Assembly (NCBI RefSeq): GCF_009663685.2
Contig: NZ_RCOG02000028.1
Span: 131,000-172,921 of the forward strand
DNA length: 41,922 nt
Origin: Cupriavidus sp. U2
GTDB taxonomy: Bacteria; Pseudomonadota; Gammaproteobacteria; Burkholderiales; Burkholderiaceae
Direction: 5' to 3'
The translations under genes were made by a program, and so were the position numbers. Below, piece after piece: positions 15,309-22,635 of the stretch (within the stretch, counting starts at the first letter, position 1; every line of letters starts with the position of its first letter). Under the pieces are notes generated by a model, which was given only the letters and a program-made list of their open reading frames with translations, was not told the DNA's origin and did not search any database.

Positions 15309-16166
15309 TTAAACAATCTCCTCAGGGGTGTCTTGCGCCAGGCGTGCACGCGCATAGTCGAGCGTACCGTCCTTTGCGCGCAACGGCCGTGACATGCGCT
15401 TCACCGGATCGTAGATACGGTATCGCGTGACGTTTCCCCGCCGCTCGTCAATGAGCTGGGAAAAGCCGGCATCGATGCACAGGTCCACATACTCGCGCCC
15501 GTTCATTGTCTGCCCGGTCTCGAGTCGGTAGGTCGTGCCTTCGGCCAGCAACTTCGCATCGGCCATCTGACGTTCCGCACGCTTACGTGCTTTGTCGATG
15601 GCTTCGTTCGCTTCCCACTGTGCCTGCTCTGCTTCTGAGAACCCGCAGAGCTCAAAAAGGCGCCGCCGCCTCTCTGCAGCCGTACATTGCAAGACGTCGA
15701 CACCGTATTCCTCGCGCAGTGCGCGCTTGGACTCGGTGTTCCAGTCTTTTGGGCCGTCGAAGATCTGCAGCACTGCCGCGACATTGCGCTCCATGACCGC
15801 AAGCGCAACCCGGTTAGCCCATTCGTAGCCATGCGTGTCACGTTCGATCGCCGCCGCACGTGTCTGCCGGTCAAACTCGCGTTGGCTGATGTTGAACGCT
15901 TCGCGATCTGCGGTCGCCCTTTCAATGGACGCCTGATATTGCCGCTGGCAAACCAGGGTGCGGATTCGCTCAGCCAGCTTCGTTGCCGGCTGAGCGTTCT
16001 CTCCCTCCATAGGCTTGGGCGTCGGCATGGTGCGCGGCATCAGGATGCCGGCTGCAAACAGCGCATCATCGACATGCACAGCATGGCCGTCGCTTGGCAC
16101 ATCCCGTAGCGCAGCGATCAGTTTGCCGGCGTTGTGCGTCGTGATCTCCAGCTTCTCGCCACGCAT
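15309..16166 (-). CDS. Hypothetical plasmid protein
   Basis: 285 residues, start at 16166, 15 nt after the upstream stop. The middle (about 70-130, 150-210) is strongly charged and helical, probably coiled coil (REALREEYG-type, ARKRAERQMADAKLL). The C-terminal 75 residues look like a small beta domain (TYRLETGQTMNGREYVDLC ... VTRYRIYD). No family recognised. It is the last gene of the run that starts near 18.8 kb. Confidence 0.65.
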   Translation of the reverse strand: MRGEKLEITTHNAGKLIAALRDVPSDGHAVHVDDALFAAGILMPRTMPTPKPMEGENAQPATKLAERIRTLVCQRQYQASIERATADREAFNISQREFDRQTRAAAIERDTHGYEWANRVALAVMERNVAAVLQIFDGPKDWNTESKRALREEYGVDVLQCTAAERRRRLFELCGFSEAEQAQWEANEAIDKARKRAERQMADAKLLAEGTTYRLETGQTMNGREYVDLCIDAGFSQLIDERRGNVTRYRIYDPVKRMSRPLRAKDGTLDYARARLAQDTPEEIV

Positions 16167-16181
16167 TGTCTGGCAGAGCGC

Positions 16182-16859
16182 TTACAGCACGCTGGGCGAC
16201 AAGGCCCCGCGCAGCGCTGGCACTTCGATCAACGGGCGCATCCAGAACTCAGAACGCGCATGGTGAGGATTGTCGCGATAGGTGTTGATGATGCAGTCGC
16301 GTACCTTCTCGCCACGCATCAGCGCGTAGGCCACATGGACTTCGTGACGGCAGTTGGGACTCGCAGCGGGGTGGTACAGGGGGCCATTCGTGCCATAGCC
16401 AAACCGGCGGATGAACTCGCCGCAAACGAAGTCGGCAATGTCGAAAGGCCCCTGCTCCTCGAAGAGATCCACCGTCTGGAATAGCGGTCCCGCATCGTCC
16501 TGGGACATGTCGATGGCTTCAGCAGGAAAGTACGCCAGGCGGCCGGCGGCCACCACGGCGCCCCACGCGGCCCGGCTCATCTCATGCGGACGCAGGATCT
16601 TGCCGCCCACACGAACGATGAACTGATCGACCTCATCGAGGATCATCGAAAGGATCGCCCGACGGGTGCCGGCCGGCCGCACGGCAAAATTGCCGCTGGC
16701 AAGTCGCTCGATAGGAATCACGCCACGTTCCACATGGCGCACTGCGATATCTTCGACGCGCGGCACGGCCTTGCCGTCGCGATCGTCGTTCAGGTACTGC
16801 AGCACGCCGGCGAGCGTCGTGCGATGCTCGGCACGCTGGCCGATGTGAATAACATACAT
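16182..16859 (-). CDS. Hypothetical plasmid protein
   Basis: 225 residues from the ATG at 16859, behind GGAGCCTTCC in a B-type leader. Mixed alpha/beta; HEMSRAAWGAVVAAGRLAYFPAE and EVHVAYALMRGEKV are the best-defined helices. No signal, membrane segment or catalytic motif recognised. The gene is spaced 72 nt from the DUF4313-like gene upstream and 15 nt from the next gene. Confidence 0.68.
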   Translation of the reverse strand: MYVIHIGQRAEHRTTLAGVLQYLNDDRDGKAVPRVEDIAVRHVERGVIPIERLASGNFAVRPAGTRRAILSMILDEVDQFIVRVGGKILRPHEMSRAAWGAVVAAGRLAYFPAEAIDMSQDDAGPLFQTVDLFEEQGPFDIADFVCGEFIRRFGYGTNGPLYHPAASPNCRHEVHVAYALMRGEKVRDCIINTYRDNPHHARSEFWMRPLIEVPALRGALSPSVL

Positions 16860-16913
16860 GGAAGGCTCCAGTACGGAGCATGCCCCTTCGGGGACATGCC
16901 CCGAGAGGGTTGG
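16860..16913 (-). promoter_or_regulatory. B element: SD-sequestering leader
   Basis: RNA: outer CCCT/AGGGG, inner TCGGGG/CCCCGA with loop CATGT, then GCTCC pairs with GGAGC (the SD) five bases apart before CTTCC-ATG. The loop CATGT can pair with GCATG of the anti-SD strand. Confidence 0.7.
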
Positions 16914-16931
16914 AAGGAATGGTGGTGCCGG

Positions 16932-17285
16932 TTATGCCGGCTCTGCCGCTCTGGCGTCGTGAATCGCCTGCAACAGTTCCTTGGAAGTGATGCGCCAGAC
17001 GGCACCGCGGGCGCTGCCTACGGCAAGCGTGCGAACCGGTTCGAAGCAATCCGAATCGAGCAATGCCACCACGGTGGACATAGGCAGGCGCCACAGGCCG
17101 ACAACCACCTCATTGTCCGCAAGCGTTTCGCTGGGGACGTTGCTAGTAAAGGTCTCGTAGAGGTCGCCGGTCTTCGATTCGATCAGCGACAGCGCAGCGC
17201 GGTCGTTCACCGCGTACAGCTCTACCGCGATGCGCAGAAGGCCAGGCGAGCCGGCGAGGCCGGTTCCGTCGATGGTGATGGGCAT
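16932..17285 (-). CDS. DUF4313-like small protein 1
   Basis: 117 residues, ATG at 17285 after AGGAGCTATCC. Layout of the DUF4313-type plasmid proteins: an N-terminal strand (RIAVELYAVNDRAALSLI), a TSNVP...LADNEVVVGLW turn, and a C-terminal stretch ending in a small helix. It is a divergent paralogue of the next upstream gene (17352-17744): both have a strand, NVP/NLP, LADNE/LADDE, V-x-G-x-W and a short R-G-x-V-W-R-I strand. Function of the family is unknown. Confidence 0.65.
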   Translation of the reverse strand: MPITIDGTGLAGSPGLLRIAVELYAVNDRAALSLIESKTGDLYETFTSNVPSETLADNEVVVGLWRLPMSTVVALLDSDCFEPVRTLAVGSARGAVWRITSKELLQAIHDARAAEPA

Positions 17286-17334
17286 GGATAGCTCCTAAAG
17301 ACCCATCGCCTAGCGGGATGGGCCCGCAAGGGTT
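17286..17334 (-). promoter_or_regulatory. B element: leader hairpin
   Basis: RNA: GCGGG/CCCGC with loop CCCAT. The loop is perfectly complementary to ATGGG just downstream, giving a five-bp pseudoknot. GATGG can alternatively pair with CTATC behind the SD (GGAGC). Confidence 0.6.
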
Positions 17335-17351
17335 GAAGGTGAAGGGAAAGG

Positions 17352-17744
17352 TCAGACCAAGGACGCAGTACGCCGTGCAGCTTTGGCGCGACTGGCAACG
17401 ACTCGTGCCGCCGCAACCTCCGCAAGGATTTCGGCGTCGGCAATGCGCCACACATCGCCGCGGTCAAAGCCGACCTGATTCCACCGGCCGGTCTGCACAA
17501 ACTTGCCTGTCTCAAGCAAGGCAGCCTTGAGATCGGTCGGCAAGTTCCAATCGCCCGTAACGAGAATCTCGTCATCGGCGAGATTGGCGTCCGGCAAGTT
17601 CACCGACAGCACGCCATAGGGCATTTCGTCGTCGGCGCAGACCAGCGAGATCGCGGGTCGAAGATTGGTGGAATAGACACTGACGCACAGATGCACGCCA
17701 GCGGGATGACTGGCCAGGCCTGCGCCATAGACGGTACGGTTCAT
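17352..17744 (-). CDS. DUF4313-like small protein 2
   Basis: 130 residues from the ATG at 17744 after AAAGGAGTATCCCG. Contains VLSVNLPDANLADDEILVTGDWNLP and a C-terminal GDVWRIADAEILAEV, the same order as its paralogue at 16932-17285, plus a basic Ala/Arg tail. DUF4313-type proteins occur on plasmids of proteobacteria; no function is known to me. Preceded by a B leader and a terminator, so it may be translated from its own or a read-through transcript. Confidence 0.65.
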   Translation of the reverse strand: MNRTVYGAGLASHPAGVHLCVSVYSTNLRPAISLVCADDEMPYGVLSVNLPDANLADDEILVTGDWNLPTDLKAALLETGKFVQTGRWNQVGFDRGDVWRIADAEILAEVAAARVVASRAKAARRTASLV

Positions 17745-17799
17745 CGGGATACTCCTTTGGTGGGGAGACGTCCCGACGGGACGGCGCCCGTGTGGGGTG
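17745..17799 (-). promoter_or_regulatory. B element: leader hairpin
   Basis: RNA: ACGGG/CCCGT with loop CGCCGT inside outer CCC/GGG, then CTCC pairs with GGAG (SD) before TATCCCG-ATG. Loop-to-anti-SD pairing is only about four bp here, so this copy is weaker. Confidence 0.55.
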
Positions 17800-17801
17800 A
17801 A

Positions 17802-17830
17802 AAACAAAAAACGCATCCCGAGGGATGCGT
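17802..17830 (-). terminator. Terminator after the 30-residue membrane ORF
   Basis: Minus strand CGCATCCC/GGGATGCG with a TC loop, followed by TTTTTTG. Confidence 0.85.
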
Positions 17831-17872
17831 TCAAGCGGTGAGCCGACGAATCGGCTCCTGAGAAGGGATTGG

Positions 17873-17965
17873 CTAGTCCTTGTGGATGCGGCGGCCGTTG
17901 CGGTCAGCCCACAGCATGTATGCCGCGATCAGCAAGCCCAGCAACAGTACAAATGGTCCAAACAT
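17873..17965 (-). CDS. 30-residue single-pass membrane miniprotein
   Basis: ATG at 17965 with a strong SD (AAGGAG, 8 nt before the ATG). The sequence starts MFGPFVLLLGLLIAA and continues with one helix into a basic tail ADRNGRRIHKD. Its start overlaps the TGA of the upstream gene (TGATG), so the two are coupled. It is followed by a terminator. The upstream partner is also a membrane protein, so it may be a small subunit of that protein. Too short for family assignment. Confidence 0.65.
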   Translation of the reverse strand: MFGPFVLLLGLLIAAYMLWADRNGRRIHKD

Positions 17966-18438
17966 CACTTTTCTCCTTTAGAGAGGACAGCGCCTACGGC
18001 GAATAGTACAACACCGAACGCCAGAAGGCTCGCGCAGTTCACCACCGCTGTGGCGGTCCAGCCAGGCAGACCAGCACCGTAGCCGACCGCACCAACCACC
18101 GCCGAAATCGACAGCGTGTGGCAATAGCGGCCAAGCTGCAGCCGTTGATCCTTCGTCGGTGCGAAGAGCGATGACTTCAGTTCCTCAAAAAAGCCAGAAC
18201 GTGTGCCTTGCGAACGGTCGACGCGGTACGTACCCGTACCGTCGCGAACGAGCGGGTATTCAAAGCCACGCTCCACAAGCAGAAGCACATGTTCGTCCCC
18301 GCTAGCGCCAACCTGTTCAACAAGTGTTGCGATACGCGCCGGCACGGCAACCAAATTCTGTGCGCCTTCGTACCGGACAGAGCTGGAGACTTCGACACCG
18401 TTCGTGGCCCGAAAAACTACCTTTGCAATACGCGACAT
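17965..18438 (-). CDS. Membrane protein with C-terminal hairpin
   Basis: 157 residues starting MSRIAKVVFRATNG. Residues 1-95 are soluble, largely beta. Residues about 108-130 and 133-150 form two hydrophobic helices, placing the N-terminus and the Lys-rich C-terminus (KGEK) in the cytoplasm. No family recognised. It is 10 nt downstream of the gene at 18449 and overlaps the 30-residue membrane ORF at its end. Confidence 0.68.
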   Translation of the reverse strand: MSRIAKVVFRATNGVEVSSSVRYEGAQNLVAVPARIATLVEQVGASGDEHVLLLVERGFEYPLVRDGTGTYRVDRSQGTRSGFFEELKSSLFAPTKDQRLQLGRYCHTLSISAVVGAVGYGAGLPGWTATAVVNCASLLAFGVVLFAVGAVLSKGEK

Positions 18439-18448
18439 CGGGGGCCCC

Positions 18449-18832
18449 TTAGCCGCGCCGCCCGGCCACTACGCGAAGCGTAGCGACCAGGTTGGCGTAG
18501 CCTTGCTCGCTGGCCAGCGAATCAACGCTGACCGCGTTGTCACGACCACCGGTGAGGTCATTGCGGCCGCGGCATGTCCGGTAGGACATGAGCACACCAC
18601 CTTCTGCGCCAGCAGGATGCTGGATCTCGATCAGCAACGAGTCGGTATGCAATGCGAACACTTCGACTTCGCGACGACGCTGGCGATGCTCGCGGATCGT
18701 GAAATCACGTGGGCGCAACGCCATGTCGCCGGCGACACGGCGCAAAACGCGGCAAGCGTCTCGACGAATCGCCTGGCATGCCGCAGTGTTGGTCGACGGA
18801 TGTCGACGGGTAAAGGATTTGGGGATCTTCAT
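18449..18832 (-). CDS. Small basic hypothetical protein
   Basis: 127 residues from the ATG at 18832, after CAGGATATCC. Very basic (many Arg), with an N-terminal helix and a beta-rich second half (EVEVFALHTDSLLIEI, GGVLMSYRTC). No motif recognised. It is the first gene of an operon with the membrane proteins downstream and has an A element and a B-type leader. Confidence 0.6.
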   Translation of the reverse strand: MKIPKSFTRRHPSTNTAACQAIRRDACRVLRRVAGDMALRPRDFTIREHRQRRREVEVFALHTDSLLIEIQHPAGAEGGVLMSYRTCRGRNDLTGGRDNAVSVDSLASEQGYANLVATLRVVAGRRG

Positions 18833-18896
18833 GGATATCCTGGATAAGGACGGGACATCCTTCCCCAACGGGACGGTTGTCCCAGCTGGGTTGGTA
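18833..18896 (-). promoter_or_regulatory. B element: leader hairpin
   Basis: RNA: outer CCAAC/GTTGG, inner GGGAC/GTCCC around an AACC loop. The SD sits in a self-complementary GGATATCC just before the ATG. Confidence 0.55.
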
Positions 18897-18916
18897 GTCC
18901 GGCGATGCCGGACGGG

Positions 18917-18946
18917 GGTCGATGCGTCAGTGACGCGGGTGAAAAC
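18917..18946 (-). promoter_or_regulatory. A element with second hairpin
   Basis: Minus strand: TTTTCACCC, GCGTC-ACT-GACGC, ATCGACCC, followed by CCGGC-ATC-GCCGG at 18899-18911. It directly follows the terminator-like hairpin of the upstream gene. Confidence 0.65.
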
Positions 18947-18978
18947 GGCTTGCCGAAGCCCGGAGGCTTGGGCAAGCC
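18947..18978 (-). terminator. Terminator-like hairpin downstream of 19003-19404
   Basis: GGCTTGCCCAAGCC and GGCTTCGGCAAGCC pair over 14 positions with one mismatch, followed by GTTTTC. It lies between two transcription units. Confidence 0.7.
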
Positions 18979-19002
18979 CTCTCGGGCCAGCACGCGGCGA
19001 TG

Positions 19003-19404
19003 TCAGGTGACATCGAGCATTTTGCTGATCGCGCGAACGAGATCCCAGCCATGCTGTTGGGACAACGTTTTGCCGACCAGGAGCTTCTGCAGGGCTGTCG
19101 TCCGGCTTGGCGCCTCACCGGCATAGCCGATGTGATCGACATAGACGATCCAGCCTTCAGAGAACCCTCGCTGCAGATAGACAGCGAGACGATCGCGTGG
19201 GCCGAGTTCGGGCCACGGTCGATCCGGTTTCGGGCCATACAGGGCTTCGTTGCCGTCCCCCGGAAAGTTGGCGGCATCGATCCATTCCGGCTCCAGCTCC
19301 GTGCTACGGAGGCTGGCATAGATCTGTTGAACAACCTCGTCAACCGTTTTGCCTTCGGTGAGGACAGGAGAGAATTTGGAAGGTGCGTCTGCCACGGGCG
19401 GCAT
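19003..19404 (-). CDS. Hypothetical protein
   Basis: 133 residues, ATG at 19404 after CGGAGTATTT. Acidic in the middle (EPEWIDAANFPGDG), with GYAGEAPSRTTALQKLLVG near the end. No family recognised. It is preceded by a GC hairpin leader and followed by a terminator-like hairpin. Confidence 0.62.
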   Translation of the reverse strand: MPPVADAPSKFSPVLTEGKTVDEVVQQIYASLRSTELEPEWIDAANFPGDGNEALYGPKPDRPWPELGPRDRLAVYLQRGFSEGWIVYVDHIGYAGEAPSRTTALQKLLVGKTLSQQHGWDLVRAISKMLDVT

Positions 19405-19470
19405 AAATACTCCGATGGACGCAGGGAGCCCCGCACGGGGTCTCCGTGCGGGGAAGGTGAAGGAATCTGG
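19405..19470 (-). promoter_or_regulatory. B-type leader (long-stem variant)
   Basis: RNA: a perfect 10-bp stem CCCCGCACGG/CCGTGCGGGG, then CTCC pairs with GGAG (SD) 11 bases apart before TATTT-ATG. The loop region contains GGAG, a copy of the SD that could bind the same CTCC. Confidence 0.55.
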
Positions 19471-19489
19471 GGCTCCGACTGGGGCCCGC

Positions 19490-19963
19490 TTAACGCGTCA
19501 GGCGGTAACCGCCACCAGACGCCACGAGATAGAGCTGCTGCCCCGTGACGAACTGCTGGTCGGCATCCTGCGTGACGGCGATCTGGCTGCCATTTTCCTT
19601 ACGGACAATGACCTCCAGGCCGTTGCGGCGGTTCATGTGGCTAGCGACGGCTTGCGCAGCAACCGCCGACACCGTGCCGGACATCGCGCCGGCAACGTAA
19701 CGACCGTTACCACCGCCGATGACTCGTGCGCCGAGCAAACCGCCTACGACAGCCCCAACAACACCCGGAATGCCGCTGTTGGCCGACGTGTAGCCATCAC
19801 TGTCGACGATCGTGACCTGGCGGACACGGACGACGGTGACGACTTCCACGGCGCCGGTACGCAGGGCTTCCGAGCTGCGATAGGCATTCGGAGACGTCTG
19901 CTGGACAGCGCAGCCGGTGAAGATGACCGAGCAAAGGAAAAGCGAAACGATGCGCTTGAACAT
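19490..19963 (-). CDS. Glycine-zipper outer-membrane lipoprotein (SlyB-like)
   Basis: 157 residues. Signal peptide with lipobox FTGC (C18), so it is lipidated. Residues about 65-105 contain a glycine zipper (GVVGAVVGGLLGARVIGGG ... VAGAMSGTVSAVAAQ), as in SlyB/17-kDa antigen proteins that sit in the outer membrane. The C-terminal 50 residues form a beta domain with GLEVIVRKENG and DQQFVTGQQLYLV, the usual end of this family. ATG at 19963. Family call sure. Role on the plasmid is likely envelope integrity. Confidence 0.87.
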   Translation of the reverse strand: MFKRIVSLFLCSVIFTGCAVQQTSPNAYRSSEALRTGAVEVVTVVRVRQVTIVDSDGYTSANSGIPGVVGAVVGGLLGARVIGGGNGRYVAGAMSGTVSAVAAQAVASHMNRRNGLEVIVRKENGSQIAVTQDADQQFVTGQQLYLVASGGGYRLTR

Positions 19964-20020
19964 GATGGCCTCAAATAAAAAAGGGCCAACATGCCCACGG
20001 GCAGGAAGGCCCGTAGGTGG
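19964..20020 (-). promoter_or_regulatory. B element: SD-sequestering leader
   Basis: RNA: ACGGGC/GCCCGT hairpin inside outer CCC/GGG, then TGGCC pairs with GGCCA which covers the SD (GAGG) just before TC-ATG. GGCC in the hairpin can pair with the anti-SD GGCC. Confidence 0.65.
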
Positions 20021-20055
20021 GAGAAGAAAAAGCTGTCCGGCTATACAACCGGAAG

Positions 20056-20094
20056 TGTCGATGCGTCTGAGACGCGGTAGGTGGAGAAATATTA
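20056..20094 (-). promoter_or_regulatory. A element with -10 box (lipoprotein promoter)
   Basis: Minus strand: TAATAT (20094-20089), 13 nt, then GCGTC-TCA-GACGC, ATCGAC. A CCGG-N8-CCGG hairpin follows. The -35 is weak. The spacing from -10 to GCGTC is the same as at 26.4 kb. Confidence 0.65.
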
Positions 20095-20114
20095 ACAGCG
20101 ACTTCGCCTATTGG

Positions 20115-20414
20115 CTACCAATTAAAGACCGGCAAGCCGACAAGGCAATCTGCATCCGCGTCGAAATGGAGGAGCGTAATGCCCAACGCCATGACATGAC
20201 GAAGCACAGTCGCGAGATCATCAGGGATCCGCCGTGGCCCGCCGTGTGGTGCGTCAGGATCGACCACACGCACAAAGCAGCCGGCATCCGTCGCTGCGAG
20301 TACGGGATAACTAGTGAATCCGCAAGCGGTCGCCTGCGTCAGGTGAGCCGTGGAAAGAGGCCTGCAGTTGCAGGCAGGTCGATGCGTCAATGAACGCGAG
20401 AGATGCACCATCAT
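20115..20414 (-). CDS. DUF5983-like protein
   Basis: 99 residues from the ATG at 20414. A TTG at 20393 (92 residues) is equally plausible, because a TATGAT -10 box overlaps the ATG and would place the transcript start inside it. Family hallmarks are LSTAHLTQATA near the start, a GCFVRVVD strand, IPDDLATVLRHVMALG and the terminal LLHFDADAD...GLPVFNW. DUF5983 proteins are common on plasmids and genomic islands; some sit near CbtA/YeeU toxin-antitoxin genes, but none are here. Family call fairly sure, start uncertain. Confidence 0.68.
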   Translation of the reverse strand: MMVHLSRSLTHRPACNCRPLSTAHLTQATACGFTSYPVLAATDAGCFVRVVDPDAPHGGPRRIPDDLATVLRHVMALGITLLHFDADADCLVGLPVFNW

Positions 20415-20415
20415 A
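20377..20415 (-). promoter_or_regulatory. A element with extended -10 promoter
   Basis: Minus strand: TGC-TATGAT (extended -10), 12 nt, then GCGTTCATTGACGC, ATCGACC and the hairpin CCTGCAACTGCAGG. This copy overlaps the coding start of the DUF5983-like gene, unlike the others. Confidence 0.65.
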
Positions 20416-20424
20416 GCAGCGCGC

Positions 20425-20462
20425 AAAAGAAAAAAGCCACTCCCTTTGTGGGGGAGTGGCCG
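20425..20462 (-). terminator. Terminator of the PRTRC operon
   Basis: Minus strand GGCCACTCCC/GGGAGTGG with a CCACAAA loop, then TTTTTTCTTTT, just after the ThiF-like stop. Confidence 0.88.
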
Positions 20463-20463
20463 T

Positions 20464-21264
20464 TCAAGACTGGCGCGGTTTGCGTTTGGCACTAGCCTTG
20501 GTCGCGCTCAGCTTATAGCCGAAGCGCTCCCAGGCAACCGGATCCAGCGGCAGCGGGCTGGTGCGCCCTGTCGCCAGACTTACGAATGCGCCGCAGTACT
20601 GCAGCGTCCCGGTGCGGAACAACGTCCACAGCAGGTTATACGCCTGTACCGCGATCACTGGATTGATCACCAGCGACTGCTTCTGCAGCGCCTCGGCCAT
20701 CGAGCACGACGGCGCGGTGTCCGCCTTGTCCCCTTTCGGGTCCAGAAGCTCCGGATACAGGTCTCCCACATGGGGAAGCCGTTCCGCGGCTGGGCCGCCG
20801 ACCTGGCCGAGGATCACCTGCCCACTGTCCGACTCGTTACCGCAGTCGAGATAGTAGCCACCCTCGCCACGTTGCATCGCGTCGAGGATCGCCTTGCGGG
20901 CGCTCCGCGTGTCGACACAGCCGATCACCAGGTCGCAGTCAAAGCGGTCGTCATTCCCAATCCGACGTGTCTCGGCGTCCCACCGCGTACCCATCAGGTT
21001 GTTCAGGCGATTCACAATGAGCGTCGCTTTGGGCTGGCCCACATCAACCGGGTAGAACCCCTGGCGGCCGACATTGGTCTCGCTGACGGTGTCGTCATCG
21101 TAGACCGTACAGTCGATACCGCCCGGGTGTCCTAGCTCCAGCATGGCGTGATGAAGCCGCGCGAGGTTAGGTAGCAAGGCGCTGCCGGTGCCACCAGCGC
21201 CCACAACGGCTACTTGCCATGCACGAGTGGTCATCTCAGCGGGGATGCGATGGACGAAGGTCAT
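20464..21264 (-). CDS. PRTRC system ThiF family protein (E1-like)
   Basis: 266 residues. Adenylating E1/ThiF/MoeB fold: VAVVGAGGTGSALLP (nucleotide-binding glycines, 19-32), DDDTVSETNVGRQGF (the N-x-x-R-Q/F motif), DVGQPKA, DLVIGCVDTRSAR, and a cysteine C187 in APSCSMAEALQKQ at the position where thiolating E1 enzymes carry the catalytic Cys. E1-like enzymes adenylate the C-terminus of a ubiquitin-like protein. It starts in the ATGA overlap with protein A (JAMM) and ends the PRTRC operon. In this cassette it likely activates protein C or another substrate; that link is inference. Confidence 0.92.
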   Translation of the reverse strand: MTFVHRIPAEMTTRAWQVAVVGAGGTGSALLPNLARLHHAMLELGHPGGIDCTVYDDDTVSETNVGRQGFYPVDVGQPKATLIVNRLNNLMGTRWDAETRRIGNDDRFDCDLVIGCVDTRSARKAILDAMQRGEGGYYLDCGNESDSGQVILGQVGGPAAERLPHVGDLYPELLDPKGDKADTAPSCSMAEALQKQSLVINPVIAVQAYNLLWTLFRTGTLQYCGAFVSLATGRTSPLPLDPVAWERFGYKLSATKASAKRKPRQS

Positions 21265-21902
21265 GCCAGCACCTCCTCTCGCACCGCTTCATGCCATTCG
21301 CTTGGAACCCTCTCTACGTTCTCGAAGATTCCCTTGGCGCAGAGACGCAGCGCAAGCGACGGCACCGCAGCATCGCAATTGCCCATCACGAACGCGAACT
21401 TCACGTCGTGCTGGTCATCGGCATTGTCCGTTGGCGAAAACCCCGCGGCATGGCGACCATGCGAATGGCAGTCCACCACCAGGACCTCGCCAGTTGCGAG
21501 CGACGGACGGTCGTAATTCAGGTGACCGCCGCTGTGGTCCAGGATTCGCACGGGGACCAGTCGGAATGCCCCTGTTGCGGCATTCCAGACAATCCACGCG
21601 CCCGTTTCCTTGGGATGCTCAGCACGTGCCATCGCGGCGAATTCGCCGATCAGGTCAGCTGGAACTCGTCCGCAGCGTAGTTCGGTGGCTTCCACCACCT
21701 CGCCATAGGGGATTGCCGTACGGAACTGGAAGGCACCGAGACGACGAACGACGCGCAGCCAGGGCCGAACGATTTCCAGAAAGACACCGTTGGCCGCGAT
21801 GAGCAGACGCTCACCGGGGTGTTCCATGGCGGCCAGCGCACCGAAGCGCGGGACCATCACGGACGGAAATGACTGCTGCAGAGCAGCGTCAGCAGGATGC
21901 AT
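21261..21902 (-). CDS. PRTRC system protein A (JAMM/JAB metalloprotease-like)
   Basis: 213 residues from the ATG at 21902. The JAMM motif is intact: CHSHG (H146, H148) then D159, ten residues after H148 as in the canonical H-x-H-x10-D, and an upstream acid E99 near KETGAW. JAB proteases cleave ubiquitin-like tails or isopeptide bonds. The gene overlaps the ThiF-like gene by ATGA and is 2 nt after protein B, so they are coupled. In PRTRC this is the candidate deconjugase/processing enzyme. Family call sure; substrate unknown. Confidence 0.92.
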   Translation of the reverse strand: MHPADAALQQSFPSVMVPRFGALAAMEHPGERLLIAANGVFLEIVRPWLRVVRRLGAFQFRTAIPYGEVVEATELRCGRVPADLIGEFAAMARAEHPKETGAWIVWNAATGAFRLVPVRILDHSGGHLNYDRPSLATGEVLVVDCHSHGRHAAGFSPTDNADDQHDVKFAFVMGNCDAAVPSLALRLCAKGIFENVERVPSEWHEAVREEVLA

Positions 21903-21904
21903 GG

Positions 21905-22624
21905 TTACAACTCCTTTCTGCCGGCGATCAGATCGGCCAGCGTGGATCTCATGGGAACGAGGACTTGCTTGGGAAAGTCGGGAAACTGACCGTCCAGCAT
22001 GTCCTTCCAGAAGGCATAGGCGCCTCGCTTGTACTTGACGCGCTTGCCGCCGTGATTGGGATGGGTGAACGCTGAGTTGAAGAACCCGTCTTCCCATCCG
22101 GTAATCGAGGCCACGTCGATCTGCTTTGGCACATGTGCAGAGCCAATGCAGATCTTCCCGTGGTCCCACGTGTTGAAGTAAGGCGGCTCGAACAGCGCGC
22201 TTTCCGGTACCGGGCGCTCCTCCCCTTTCAGGGCGAAAACCTTGAAGCCGGATTGCGACGCCTGGAAGACCAACGCCGGGTGCGAAACAATGGCGCTACG
22301 CTCGCCCAACTCCCTGCATTTGAAGAACACGCGACGTCGGCTGGCTGGACACCACCACGTCACGGCACTCGGACTGATTGACAGCACGTTGGGTGTCAGG
22401 AACTCGCCCTTGGGAAGGGCATGCTCTGCTACCTCGCGAACTGCGTGGATCAGAGCCATGCGGTTCAGTGGCACGCCAGCGCCAATCACCGGCCGCCCGG
22501 AGGCTTGCGCTTCGATGCGATGGGCCGTTGCATACGAAAACTGTCCCGGTCCCGTCCCATAAAGCAAAATGGCCCCCTGCAGGGCCACCTCATGCGACCG
22601 CGAAGCGGTCAGGATTGCGGCCAT
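21905..22624 (-). CDS. PRTRC system protein B (E2-like)
   Basis: 239 residues from the ATG at 22624, which follows AAGGAGGCCGT; the ATG at 22639 lies upstream of that SD. Residues 90-102 contain WWCPASRRRVFF and residues 145-165 contain FEPPYFNTWDHGKICIGSA, with Cys159 in GKICIG. This strongly resembles the catalytic G-x-I-C-L stretch of ubiquitin-conjugating E2 enzymes. An E2-like nature for PRTRC protein B has been proposed in comparative-genomic work on bacterial ubiquitin-like systems, as I recall it. The C-terminal half is basic and aromatic. It is coupled to protein A by a 2-nt gap. Family call sure, E2 activity inferred. Confidence 0.9.
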   Translation of the reverse strand: MAAILTASRSHEVALQGAILLYGTGPGQFSYATAHRIEAQASGRPVIGAGVPLNRMALIHAVREVAEHALPKGEFLTPNVLSISPSAVTWWCPASRRRVFFKCRELGERSAIVSHPALVFQASQSGFKVFALKGEERPVPESALFEPPYFNTWDHGKICIGSAHVPKQIDVASITGWEDGFFNSAFTHPNHGGKRVKYKRGAYAFWKDMLDGQFPDFPKQVLVPMRSTLADLIAGRKEL

Positions 22625-22635
22625 ACGGCCTCCTT

